Positions 7,787 through 16,142 are shown, numbered from the stretch's first letter. The stretch is DNA of 64,000 bases from Pseudoglutamicibacter albus (GCF_031458175.1 NZ_JAVDXX010000001.1:1364001-1428000), one strand, 5' to 3'. Translations and numbers: made by a program. Notes: generated by a model not told the origin, from the sequence alone.

Positions 7787-8866
7787 CTATTCGAGACCCT
7801 CACCCGAGGGCGACACCAAAATTTTTACCGCGGTTTCGTTGCGGTTGATGAGGGTGTCGAAGCCCTTGTCGATGAGGTCGTCGAGGCCGATCTTGCCGGT
7901 GATAAATGGCTTCAGGTCGACCTTGCCTTCCTCAACCATCTTGATGGTCTTGGGATGCGTGTTGACGTACGCGATCGAACCGCGCATGTCGATCTCCTTC
8001 ATGACCAGCTTGTGCATGTCGAAGTCGGCCTTGTGGCCCCAGATCGAGACGATCAGCAGCACACCGGTGGGACGCAGTGCATCCATCAGAGTGTCAAGCA
8101 CGACCTGCACGCTGGTGGCCTCGATGGCGACATTCGCGCCCTTACCGTCGGTGAGTTCGCGCACCTTCTCGACCACGTCGACCTCGCGCGGGTCGAAGGC
8201 GTAGTCGGCGGCACCCGAGTCGAGTGCCTTTTGGCGGCGCAGTTCGCTCAGCTCAGACACCACGACGGTGGCTCCGATGGCCTTGAGCGCAGCACCGCAG
8301 AGCACACCGATCGGCCCGGCACCGCCGACGATAGCGACGTCGCCGGCTTTGGCACCCGAGCGCTCAACCGCGTGCACGGCTACCGAGAACGGCTCGATGA
8401 GCGCGGCCTGGTCGAGGGGAATATCCTTCGAAATCTTGTGCACCCAACGGCGCTCGACCGCGATTTTTTCTGACAGGCCACCGCCGCGACCGGCCAGGCC
8501 AATGAAGTTCATGTCTTTTGACAGGTGGTAGTCGTTGCTGTCGGGGCCAGTGTCGACGCCGTCAGCGATGATGTAGGGTTCGACGACAACGTGGTCACCA
8601 ACTTCGAATCCTTCAACGCCCTCGCCCACCTCGTAGACAACGCCCGACATTTCGTGCCCGAGCGTGATGGGCGACTCTTCACCCGAGATGGGGTGTGGGT
8701 GCCCCGCGGGCGGGCAGAAAATGGGGCCGTCGAGGTATTCGTGCAGGTCGGTGCCGCAGATACCGCACCAGGCAACGTCAATACCGAGTGTGCCAGGGGT
8801 GACCTTCGGCTCGGGAATGTCTTCGATGCGAATGTCGTGATTTCCGTAGTAGCGTGCGGCCTTCAT
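7787..8866 (-). CDS. Zinc-dependent alcohol dehydrogenase, 2,3-butanediol type
   Basis: A complete 359-residue medium-chain dehydrogenase. The catalytic zinc site is shown by 'GICGTDLHEY' and 'GHEMSGVV' (GHE motif), and the nucleotide site by 'IVGGAGPIG' near residue 175. The closest remembered relatives are (R,R)-butanediol dehydrogenases, NAD-dependent enzymes interconverting acetoin and 2,3-butanediol; the substrate is inferred from similarity. The structural-zinc cysteine cluster common in other family members is absent, as in butanediol/sorbitol types. ATG 8866 has the Shine-Dalgarno AGGAGG. This is the only intact gene in the 2.8-kb block inserted into the methyltransferase gene; its neighbours are fragments of unrelated metabolic genes on the same strand. 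Confidence 0.85.
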   Translation of the reverse strand: MKAARYYGNHDIRIEDIPEPKVTPGTLGIDVAWCGICGTDLHEYLDGPIFCPPAGHPHPISGEESPITLGHEMSGVVYEVGEGVEGFEVGDHVVVEPYIIADGVDTGPDSNDYHLSKDMNFIGLAGRGGGLSEKIAVERRWVHKISKDIPLDQAALIEPFSVAVHAVERSGAKAGDVAIVGGAGPIGVLCGAALKAIGATVVVSELSELRRQKALDSGAADYAFDPREVDVVEKVRELTDGKGANVAIEATSVQVVLDTLMDALRPTGVLLIVSIWGHKADFDMHKLVMKEIDMRGSIAYVNTHPKTIKMVEEGKVDLKPFITGKIGLDDLIDKGFDTLINRNETAVKILVSPSGEGLE

Positions 8867-9029
8867 TACGACCTCCTAATTGGAAGATGAGTCGGCACGG
8901 ATCACGCGCCGATCGGCGACGATAACGCCCAAGCTCAGTGTACTCCCGCAGCTACCTCGCTATCTTCAGGTTCGATGAGAAATTAACGAGTCGGCACCAT
9001 CAACAATTCACAAATGCACTCAATAGTCA

Positions 9030-9400
9030 CTATTCAGCAAATACCTTGCCCCTATTGAGAATGTTTTTCGGATCAAAGACGCGCTTGATCTGCCGCTGCA
9101 ACTCATATTGCCGATCGCCCAGCTCGTCGCCGAGCCAGCGGCGTTTGAGCAGGCCGATGCCGTGCTCGCCCGAGAGCGTGCCGCCGAGTGCAAGTGCCGC
9201 CTGAAACATTTCACTTGCCGTCTCCCAAACGCGGCTGCCTCGGGGTCGGTGGTGAGCACGGCCCGCCCACCGGCCCGCTCGACCACTTCGAGCACCAGTT
9301 GCGCCTCACGCTCGGCATCGCTGCCATCGGTTTGGCTGCCATCGGTTTGAATGAGCAGATACACATTCCCCTGGCTGGCGGGGCTTCCTGCGGAGGCCGC
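9030..9400 (-). pseudogene. FAD-linked oxidase (GlcD-like) remnant with internal deletion
   Basis: Two separate homologous stretches are visible. The first (about 9400-9235) reads 'GNVYLLIQTDG' and 'ERAGGRAVLTTDPEAAAFGRR'. The second, in a different frame (about 9222-9033), reads 'EMFQAALALGGTLSGEHGIGLLKRRW' and ends 'FDPKNILNRGKVFAE'. The second is the C-terminal signature of glycolate/D-lactate-type FAD oxidases (GEHGIG). Some 100 residues that normally lie between them are missing, and the N-terminal FAD-binding domain is absent altogether. Confidence 0.8.
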
Positions 9401-9409
9401 TCAGGCCGA

Positions 9410-9913
9410 CTAGCCGAAACAGGTACGGCGCGTGCTTAGTTTTTCTGGACTTCGGGGGGTTTCCAGGAGGAGGGTGATCTTGTGTAGGCCCTCTTCACCA
9501 AAATCGAAGTGGATGAAGTGGTCGCCGATCTCGTAGCGCCGCCACGTAGGGCTCCCGCAACCGATAGCTTCAGGTTCCCCGAAGGTGGCATCGGCTTGTT
9601 CTGGGGTGATATCTGGTGCCACAAATCCGTCAATGAGCGACCCCGACCAGGAGCCCACATTCCAGACATCTTCCGCGATGAATTGGAAGAAGATGGCTGT
9701 AAGGATCTCATCATCGAAGCAAAATTCCAGGCCCTTGCCCTCGAAAATCCAGTGGATGTCGGGGAGTTCTTCGTCTTCCCAGACTGTGTAAGGCGCGCCG
9801 ACATCACTTGCTATCTGAGAGACCTTTGGGTCGTCGATGGTGCATCCGATGATCTCGTTGAAGGCCGCGATTGGACCGGTGAGCGCATTTGTATCCGTCG
9901 TGGAATGAAAGTT
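9410..9913 (-). pseudogene. 5'-truncated immunity-like protein of unknown family
   Basis: The frame is open from 9913, right at the break in the methyltransferase gene, to TAG at 9412-9410: about 167 residues. There is no ATG or GTG near the top of the frame; the first GTG is at 9658, deep inside. The sequence is acidic and tryptophan/phenylalanine-rich ('NEIIGCTIDDPKV', 'GLEFCFDDEILTAIFF', 'WRRYEIGDHFIHFDFGEEGLHKITLL'). This pattern is like small immunity proteins of polymorphic toxin systems, but I cannot name a family. It is read as a gene whose start was lost when the block joined the methyltransferase gene. Confidence 0.55.
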
Positions 9914-9915
9914 TC

Positions 9916-10824
9916 AAAAAACGACAAAGACGCGATCTTGTCGTGGAACCGGTTTAGATCGTTACGTCGCTTACGGTCCCCCACACCCTGTGCCGTGAGA
10001 ATCCCGTCCAGCTCGGCCTTGAGCTCATCCAAAAACAACGGGCCGATCAACTTATGGATGTTCTGCGGCGACGTGTAATGCATCCCACCGGAACGGCGAG
10101 TCTCCGGGTTCAGCGTGGACTCGAAAACACCGCCGAAAACAGTCGGGCTGATCTGCGACCAGTCCGTGCCGTCGCTGACTTCCTCCAACAGCACATCGAC
10201 GATCTGCTGAGTGAACTGCGGAACCTCAACATCCGCCTCAAACAGCCCAACATTCACGTACGGGAAAGCCTTCAACGCATCAGAAGCGTAAGGGGCACGC
10301 TCCTCCGGCCTGGTCCTCAGGTAAACAAAAAGCTCTGTCAACGGCGGACGAACACGGTCCGCAGGAACCGGTTTGAGGTAGTTATAGAAAGCATCCTTCG
10401 CGAAAAGCCCGGCGTCTTCAGCGAAAAGCAAGAAAACCAAACGAACACACAACACGTTGAGCGAATGCTTGGAATCTTCCGAATCCGGATCAATGTACTG
10501 GGCCCGCAAAAGGTCATAGACCTTACCGATCAGCTCGCCAGCATCAATCGACACCTTCTCTTCACGCCGGCGACGCTCCAGTTCTGGATCCACCAGAAAA
10601 TCGAGCAGATACAACTGCTCCGGCAGCTCCTCCAAACGGAACTCTTCGTAGTTATGCTCCGGATCATCGGAGTCCAGATCGTGAATACGGAAACGGTCAA
10701 AGTCACACACGATGATCGTGTCCGGCCGTTCCGAATTGCGCAGAGAATCAGCGTAGTTCTTAGCCCTCTGTACCCGTTGCATCCGCTCACGCTGCTCAGC
10801 GGCGTAATTCACGTCCCCAACCAT
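9916..10824 (-). pseudogene. Type IIG-like DNA methyltransferase, N-terminal piece
   Basis: About 300 codons from ATG 10824. Homology runs from 'RPDTIIVCDFDRFRIHDL' through the helical domain ('LFAEDAGLF', 'FPYVNVGLF') to 'GGMHYTSPQNIHKLIGPL' (motif X region) and stops at 'IASLSFF' (9916). In intact enzymes the SAM-binding motif I (DPACGSGNF) would follow directly; instead the frame runs into the immunity-like sequence in a wrong frame. The usual N-terminal ~80-90 residues with the nuclease-like domain are also missing: upstream of 10824 the frame closes at a stop near 10849. With the pieces at 6087-7141 and 4398-4782 it would rebuild a protein of the usual ~900 residues. Confidence 0.88.
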
Positions 10825-10945
10825 GGCCTGGACTCTCTGCCGGCCTCTAGTCAGCCTTCACATACACAACAGGCAGATGAGGCACCCGGTAGCGAGCCAT
10901 CGGACGCGTCGTGGACATCCTGCCTAGAGCTTGATCGTATCGAAC

Positions 10946-11024
10946 AACCACACCGCCACCGGTGACATTTGTCATCCCCTACCCCACACATCTTCATATT
11001 TTCTCGTGTGCGCATGCCCTACCG
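10946..11024. repeat. 78-bp imperfect direct repeat, copy B (operon leader)
   Basis: Partner of 4111-4188 in the same orientation, about 85% identical by eye. It forms the upstream leader of the ABC transporter/two-component operon starting at 11056. Confidence 0.8.
10961..10976 (+). promoter_or_regulatory. Candidate operator (TGACA-N2-TGTCA palindrome)
   Basis: An inverted repeat, TGACA (10963-10967) and TGTCA (10970-10974), extended to 7-bp arms with one mismatch, 80 bp upstream of the ABC ATPase start. The operon encodes its own NarL-family response regulator. Such regulators bind short palindromes as dimers and often autoregulate, so this is the best candidate for its binding site. The same palindrome is perfect in copy A at 4126-4141. 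Binding is inferred only. Confidence 0.5.
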
Positions 11025-11055
11025 GCGGGCCAGCATGCCTCCATAGGGTTGAAAC

Positions 11056-12003
11056 ATGAGTTCAATCATCGAAGTAAGAAACCTCGTCCGGCGCTACGGA
11101 GACTTCACCGCCGTGGACGGCATTGACCTCGATGTTGTCCCTGGTGAAGTCTTCGGGCTCCTCGGCACCAACGGTGCGGGGAAGACCTCGACCCTCGAAA
11201 TCCTCGAAGGGCTAGCCAAACCCACCCAAGGCCAGGTGCGGGTCTACGGTAAGAACCCCGTGAAGGACCGCAAGAAGATCCGCCCCTACCAGGCCGTGAT
11301 GCTTCAAGAAGGCGGTTTCCCACCCGACCTCACCACCAAAGAGACCCTGAAGATGTGGGCCGGGACGCTGTCCACTCCCCTCCCCGTGGACGATGTGCTC
11401 GCGATGGTGGACATGACCGACCGCGCCGGCGTCCGCGTCTCGGCGCTCTCCGGCGGCGAACGGCGCCGCCTCGACCTCGCCTGCGCGCTCGTCGGCCAGC
11501 CGCACCTACTCTTCCTCGACGAACCAACCACCGGCCTCGACCCGGAGTCCCGCCGGCTCGCCTGGAACCTGCTACGTAAGGTCAACGAAAACGGCACCAC
11601 CATCGTCATCACGACCCACTACCTGGAAGAAGCAGAGCAGCTATGCGATCGGCTCGCGATCATGCACCGCGGACGCATCGCAACCTCCGGCACACTCTCG
11701 GACGTGGTTGCCGGCCACCATTCAACCATCCGGGTAGGCGCCCGCCCTGACCTGCCCCGGTTCGAAGACATGTCCACCCACGATGGCGTCACCGAAATCC
11801 GCACCATGAACCTGCAACACGATCTGACCGAGCTGCTCGTGTGGGCCCGCCACAACGACGTCACCCTCACCGACATCGACGTACGTCACGCCTCGCTGGA
11901 ATCCGTATTCCTCAGCATTGCCGACGACCCAGCGAGCTACTCAGCCGCACAAGCTGATTCAGCTGCTACACAGACCAACCCAACCGCCGCACGGGGCGCC
12001 TAA
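11056..12003 (+). CDS. ABC transporter ATP-binding protein (drug/antibiotic export type)
   Basis: A 315-residue ATPase of the DrrA/CcmA class. Visible motifs are Walker A 'GTNGAGKTST' (about 37-46), Q-loop 'AVMLQEGGF', signature 'LSGGERRR', Walker B 'LLFLDEP' and H-loop 'ITTHY'. The C-terminal ~80 residues form the extra domain seen in exporter ATPases and end in a low-complexity Ala/Thr/Gln tail. It pairs with the permease 17 bp downstream and is co-transcribed with a histidine kinase and response regulator. That layout is typical of actinobacterial exporters that answer cell-envelope or drug stress. The substrate is unknown. It lies directly behind the candidate operator. Confidence 0.93.
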   Translation: MSSIIEVRNLVRRYGDFTAVDGIDLDVVPGEVFGLLGTNGAGKTSTLEILEGLAKPTQGQVRVYGKNPVKDRKKIRPYQAVMLQEGGFPPDLTTKETLKMWAGTLSTPLPVDDVLAMVDMTDRAGVRVSALSGGERRRLDLACALVGQPHLLFLDEPTTGLDPESRRLAWNLLRKVNENGTTIVITTHYLEEAEQLCDRLAIMHRGRIATSGTLSDVVAGHHSTIRVGARPDLPRFEDMSTHDGVTEIRTMNLQHDLTELLVWARHNDVTLTDIDVRHASLESVFLSIADDPASYSAAQADSAATQTNPTAARGA

Positions 12004-12020
12004 CAGATAAGGAGACCACG

Positions 12021-12791
12021 ATGACTACGACCGAAACCCGTACCGTATCCGCGTTCTCCCAATGGACCAGCCTCACTAAGGCAGAGTTCACCCTGTTACG
12101 ACGCAACACCATGCAAGTCATGTACGCGATCGCGCTGCCGCTCGCCGTGCCTCTCATGTTCACGCAAATGGCTAAGCGTGAGGGCATGGGCGAGTTCCTC
12201 GGGATGTTCGTCGCCCTAATCCTCGCCATCGGGCTCACATTCGTGTCCTACTACAACACGCTTTCAGCGGCCGTGAATCGACGCGAAGAACAAGTGCTGA
12301 CCCGGTTGAGGGCCGGTGAAGTCGGGGACGGCACCATCCTCGCTTCCCTTGTCAGCCCAGGTTTCTTCCTCGGCCTCATCATGTCAGTGGGCATGTTCGC
12401 CGTCGCAATCGCGGTGCTCGATCTCCCCATCCCCACCAACATCCCTCTGCTTGCCGCGTGCGTCACCGCAACCGTGGTGCTGTTCCTGCTAGCGGGGCTA
12501 GCAACAACGATTTTCACCCGCACCGCAGAGTCCGCACAGATCACCTCCATGCCCGTCATTATGCTGCTCACCCTCGGGCCCGGCCTCATCCCGATGCGCA
12601 ACATCTTGAATGACACCCTGACCACGGTCACCGAGTTCATCCCGACCACCGCGATGGCCGACGTCATGTCTATCGCTTGGTTCGGCGGCGACCTCGCAGA
12701 TGCCGGCAAACCGATGGCTATCCTTGTCGGTTGGATAGTATTAACCGCTATGATCGTGGCCACAAAGTTCCGTTGGTCCAGGAGAGGGTAA
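12021..12791 (+). CDS. ABC-2 type permease
   Basis: A 256-residue integral membrane protein with about six predicted hydrophobic segments (for example 'VMYAIALPLAVPLMF', 'FLGMFVALILAIGLTFV', 'LLAACVTATVVLFLLAGL', 'ILVGWIVLTAMIVA'). This is the permease half of the exporter whose ATPase is encoded just upstream. The start ATG is preceded by AAGGAG. The spacing to the ATPase (17 bp) and kinase (15 bp) indicates one operon. Confidence 0.9.
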   Translation: MTTTETRTVSAFSQWTSLTKAEFTLLRRNTMQVMYAIALPLAVPLMFTQMAKREGMGEFLGMFVALILAIGLTFVSYYNTLSAAVNRREEQVLTRLRAGEVGDGTILASLVSPGFFLGLIMSVGMFAVAIAVLDLPIPTNIPLLAACVTATVVLFLLAGLATTIFTRTAESAQITSMPVIMLLTLGPGLIPMRNILNDTLTTVTEFIPTTAMADVMSIAWFGGDLADAGKPMAILVGWIVLTAMIVATKFRWSRRG

Positions 12792-12806
12792 ATCAGGAGA
12801 GGGCAA

Positions 12807-13967
12807 ATGTGGCGATTTCGACCAGTTGAGTCCTTCGAGGTTAGCCGGAGCCGGCGCGCCTACCGGTCATTCCAGTGGACTCTCGTCATCTCGGCACCCA
12901 TCCTCACCGTCTTGTCCTGGTGGGTGTTTGTTTATCCGCAACACCCCGAAGCAGTCACGAAAGCCCCGGCCTATGCAGCCATCGGCATCCAAACCACGAT
13001 TACGGGCATCATCTACTGCGCCTGGATCATGAAGGGCATCGACCTGCGCTCCTCATGGAGCCAGGCCGTTGCCCTTCTGGCGCCCATAGCGCTCGCGCCG
13101 ATCGCCTTCACATGGACGAACACTCCCGAAGCGATCCCTGCCGGACTGTTAGCCTCATTCCTCACCGCGGCGTCGCTCATCACCTCAATCGGCCCACTGT
13201 GGGCGGGAATCGTCCCCGTAGGCACCGCGATCGCCTACACCGTCATCACCGATGTCCCCAACCCGTTGTACTTCAGCTACATCATCTACGCGTTAGCCCT
13301 GTGGGTCACTTTCAAATCCTCCGTCTGGTACCTAGACATCCTGCGCACCATGGAGGAATCAGCCCGGGCCCAAACCACGATGCGGCTGGCCGAGGAACGC
13401 CTCCGGTTCGCCGCCGATCTGCACGACGTCATGGGCCAGCGCCTCGCAGCGATCTCGTTGCAAGCCCAAACGGCCAAGCAGTTGGTTCAACGAGGCTCCG
13501 ACCCCTCAGCTCCGCTGGATGCCATCGTGGACCTGACCAACAGATCTACGACCGACATGAGGGCGATGGTTTCCACCTACCAGAAACCGGAATGGCGTAG
13601 CGAACTTCCCGGCGCTGTCTCCTTGCTTAAAGCAAGCGGCGCCCGAGTCACCGTGAACGGGAAGCCCCCTGCATCCAAGGAGACCGAGGCCGCGTACATC
13701 ATCCGCGAAGCCACCACCAACATCCTCAAACATTCCAACGCCACTAAGGTCACCGTCGAGGTGGACGGGGCCGGCATGAGGATCACCAATAACGGGATGC
13801 CGCACAACAAGTCGCGTCGAGGCAGACCGGGGCAGAGCAGGCCGGGGCAGGCCTGGACTGGGCAGGGCTGGACTGGGCTTGCTGCCTTGCAACGCCGCCT
13901 CTCCCCCACCACGCTCTCAGCTAAAACAGTGGACGATACGTTCATTCTCTCGGCACAGTGGAAATAG
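12807..13967 (+). CDS. Sensor histidine kinase, DesK/HisKA_3 type
   Basis: 386 residues. About five to six membrane segments occupy residues 20-175, with no sizeable extracellular domain, so sensing is probably within or at the membrane. The dimerisation/phosphoacceptor helix is 'FAADLHDVMGQRL' (His near residue 207). The ATPase domain shows an N-box 'REATTNILKHSNA' and 'MRITNNGMP'. Between this and the last G-box ('GLAALQRRL') is a low-complexity insert built on RPGQ/WTGQ repeats, unusual for the ATP lid. The cognate regulator is the gene at 14096. Inferred to control the upstream exporter. Confidence 0.92.
   Translation: MWRFRPVESFEVSRSRRAYRSFQWTLVISAPILTVLSWWVFVYPQHPEAVTKAPAYAAIGIQTTITGIIYCAWIMKGIDLRSSWSQAVALLAPIALAPIAFTWTNTPEAIPAGLLASFLTAASLITSIGPLWAGIVPVGTAIAYTVITDVPNPLYFSYIIYALALWVTFKSSVWYLDILRTMEESARAQTTMRLAEERLRFAADLHDVMGQRLAAISLQAQTAKQLVQRGSDPSAPLDAIVDLTNRSTTDMRAMVSTYQKPEWRSELPGAVSLLKASGARVTVNGKPPASKETEAAYIIREATTNILKHSNATKVTVEVDGAGMRITNNGMPHNKSRRGRPGQSRPGQAWTGQGWTGLAALQRRLSPTTLSAKTVDDTFILSAQWK
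13816..13880 (+). repeat. Short imperfect tandem repeat inside the kinase ATP-lid region
   Basis: G-rich units of about 15 bp (CCGGGGCAG / CTGGGCAGG variants) encode the RPGQ-SRPGQ-AWTGQ-GWTG stretch. Related G-rich repeats (AAGTAAGCCYGGG) occur just after the gene, at about 13998-14040. Confidence 0.6.
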
Positions 13968-14095
13968 GCATATGCGTCGGAATAAGGCGTGGCCACTCAA
14001 GTAAGCCCGGGTAAGCAGGCCTAGGCAAGTAAGCCTGGGCACTGACCGATGCTTAATGCGAACCACGATGAGGCGGAGACAGAGGCGAGGAGACC

Positions 14096-14698
14096 ATGTT
14101 GCGTATTGCGCTCGTTGATGACGAAGACCTCGTCCGCTCGGCTTTAGCCTCGCTACTTTCCCTCAATGAGGAGCTCACTGTTGTAGACGAGTATTCCTCC
14201 GGGGAGGAAGCCATCGAGGCCATGGACGGGGTCGATGTAGCGATCCTCGACCTCCAGCTGGGTGGGATCAACGGCATCGAGACTGCCAAAGAGCTCATGG
14301 CTCGTGGGGCTGCTGGCGCGACGATGATCCTCACTTCACATGCCCGCCCCGGTTACCTCAAGAAAGCGCTCGAAGCCGGCGTGCGTGGATTCCTACCGAA
14401 AAACGCGCAGGCTGACGATCTGGTACGCGCTATTACCGACATCCACGCAGGTAAGCGCGCGATCGACCCTACCCTTGCCGCGGACACGATCGCCGCAGGT
14501 GATTCACCGTTAACTGCCCGCGAATCAGACGTTCTGGAACTCGCCGCGCTCGGATTGCCCGTCCACGACATCGCCGTGCGTGCCAACCTCGCAGACGGGA
14601 CCGTGCGCAACTATCTGTCCAACATTCAAATCAAGCTAGGCGCCAGATCCAAGCACGAAGCAGCTGAGATCGCTCGCCGCCACGGATGGATCGGCTAA
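14096..14698 (+). CDS. Response regulator, NarL/FixJ family
   Basis: A 200-residue regulator: receiver domain at 1-120 with acidic pocket 'VDDED' and phospho-acceptor Asp in 'AILDLQLGG' (near residue 52), conserved 'TSHARPGY' and Lys in 'FLPKNA'. The LuxR-type HTH is at about 140-195 ('LTARESDVLELAALG', 'GTVRNYLSNIQIKL'). It lies 128 bp behind its partner kinase, in the same orientation. A plausible target is the palindrome in front of the ABC ATPase gene. Confidence 0.94.
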   Translation: MLRIALVDDEDLVRSALASLLSLNEELTVVDEYSSGEEAIEAMDGVDVAILDLQLGGINGIETAKELMARGAAGATMILTSHARPGYLKKALEAGVRGFLPKNAQADDLVRAITDIHAGKRAIDPTLAADTIAAGDSPLTARESDVLELAALGLPVHDIAVRANLADGTVRNYLSNIQIKLGARSKHEAAEIARRHGWIG

Positions 14699-14755
14699 CG
14701 GCTCACCCTGCCCGTCTAGGAAAGCCCGTCAGCATCACACGAGAGGAACCCAATC

Positions 14756-15109
14756 ATGAGTGAATCCACACCTTCACAGACCGCTGCACTCGGGTACATC
14801 GACAACCTTGCACAGCACATTGAGTATTCTCCGAACTCAACTGCCTCGGCCAAGCTCATGCGCTCCGAAGGAGTGAACGTGGTGTTGTTCGCGTTCGATG
14901 AAGGAGAAGAACTATCCGAACACACAGCCGCGATGCCTGTGATTGTGCAGGCCCTCGAAGGTGAACTAGAAATCACTGCAAACAACCAAACGGTAACCCT
15001 GCACCCGGGCGGCATGGTGCATTTCACCACACGCCTACCGCACGCCGTTAAAGCGCTAACCAAAGCGAAAATGGTGCTTTACATGTTGAACCGCCCACCA
15101 GCAGAATAG
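14756..15109 (+). CDS. Small cupin-domain protein
   Basis: 117 residues forming a single cupin barrel. The first motif is represented by 'LSEHTAAMPVIVQALEGELEI' (an H with the G of ALEG) and the second by 'LHPGGMVHFTTRLPHAV', whose histidine is a likely metal ligand. The protein matches small stand-alone cupins of unknown substrate. It follows the response regulator by ~60 bp with its own Shine-Dalgarno (GAGAGGAA) and may be the tail of that operon. Confidence 0.8.
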   Translation: MSESTPSQTAALGYIDNLAQHIEYSPNSTASAKLMRSEGVNVVLFAFDEGEELSEHTAAMPVIVQALEGELEITANNQTVTLHPGGMVHFTTRLPHAVKALTKAKMVLYMLNRPPAE

Positions 15110-15179
15110 AACAAGGCACCAACGAAACGACACAGCGCCCCTCACAAGACACACCACAAGACAAGCGAGAGAACACAGT

Positions 15180-16121
15180 ATGAGTGAACAGCCAGAAATC
15201 AGTAGGGAGTACATCCTCAACACAGCCGCCGGGTTCCTGATCCAGCAGCTCGGAACACGCGGCATCACCGTCACACCACTTACTACCGAAGAAGGCCACA
15301 TCCTCGAATTCGAGACTGGCGGCTCAGTATCGATGGATAACTTGGCTGACGAGATGCAACGCCTCCCGCAACAGGACTGGCAAGAAACCCTGCACCGGTG
15401 GCTCGATTTCTCCACGGCAGTCGCGAACACCAGCAGTGAGCCTGAGCTGAGCTCCGAAGAGCTGTCTGCTCGGATCAGGACCCGTATTTTCGAAAAATCT
15501 CAATTAGATGCCGATGGCTTCGAATACGCACGCACTTTCGGTGGCGACCTGCTGCAGGTTCTGTGCATTGACCATCCCACGCACGTGACCACGCTGACAC
15601 AGGGTGCCGCCCAAGACCTTGGAGTGCCACTCGAGGAACTGTTCGCCCAAGGTCAACGCAACACGAACGCCGAACCCATCGAGGAGGGCTTCGAGAAGGA
15701 CGGTGTGCATTTCGTGACCGGAGATTCGATGTTCATCGCATCCAAGGTCGCAGACATACCTGCCCTGTTGCAGCAACTGGGTGTTGAAGCGCCAGAGGGC
15801 CTGATGGTCGCGGTCCCTAACCGTTCAGCGATCCTGTACTCGCGCATCGACCCCGATGCGGGCATCAATAACCTCGTCCCGATTGTCCAAACTCTCAGCG
15901 CTCTGACCCCGGAAGCCGGTTTCGATGCTCCCGGCGGGATGCTGAGCCGAAACGTCTACTATTGGCTGCCGGACGGGACTTTCGAGCCGCAGCTGGGCGT
16001 ACCGCAAGAAGCGCTTGAGGCGGCAGCCGAGAATGACCCGAACCTGCAAGCTCCTGAACCGGACACGGTCTTCGTGAAGCCGGGGCCTAGGTTCGCCGAA
16101 CGTTTCCTAACGGAGGACTGA
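15180..16121 (+). CDS. Conserved hypothetical protein, 313 residues
   Basis: A soluble acidic protein with no signal peptide or membrane segment. I recognise no enzyme motif. Parts such as 'LLQVLCIDHPTHVTTL', 'GVHFVTGDSMFIASKV' and 'GLMVAVPNRSAILYSRI' resemble DUF1444/YtpQ-like bacterial proteins of unknown function, but the match is weak. It follows the cupin gene by 70 bp on the same strand and is closed by a strong hairpin, so it ends this transcription unit. Confidence 0.7.
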   Translation: MSEQPEISREYILNTAAGFLIQQLGTRGITVTPLTTEEGHILEFETGGSVSMDNLADEMQRLPQQDWQETLHRWLDFSTAVANTSSEPELSSEELSARIRTRIFEKSQLDADGFEYARTFGGDLLQVLCIDHPTHVTTLTQGAAQDLGVPLEELFAQGQRNTNAEPIEEGFEKDGVHFVTGDSMFIASKVADIPALLQQLGVEAPEGLMVAVPNRSAILYSRIDPDAGINNLVPIVQTLSALTPEAGFDAPGGMLSRNVYYWLPDGTFEPQLGVPQEALEAAAENDPNLQAPEPDTVFVKPGPRFAERFLTED

Positions 16122-16142
16122 TAGAGAGGTCTCATAGCCGCT

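Noticed and set aside
10847-10918. 23-codon frame on the minus strand (MSTTRPMARYRVPHLPVV...)
   Set aside because: Too short, stops before the methyltransferase piece, no Shine-Dalgarno seen; could be the 5' stub of a lost gene but cannot be supported.
10054-10965. 303-codon frame on the + strand
   Set aside because: Antisense to the N-terminal methyltransferase piece; no homology pattern.
13998-14045. Possible CRISPR-like or att-like repeat after the kinase gene
   Set aside because: Only short G-rich partial repeats (AAGTAAGCCYGGG twice) without spacer regularity; no CRISPR array anywhere in the window.
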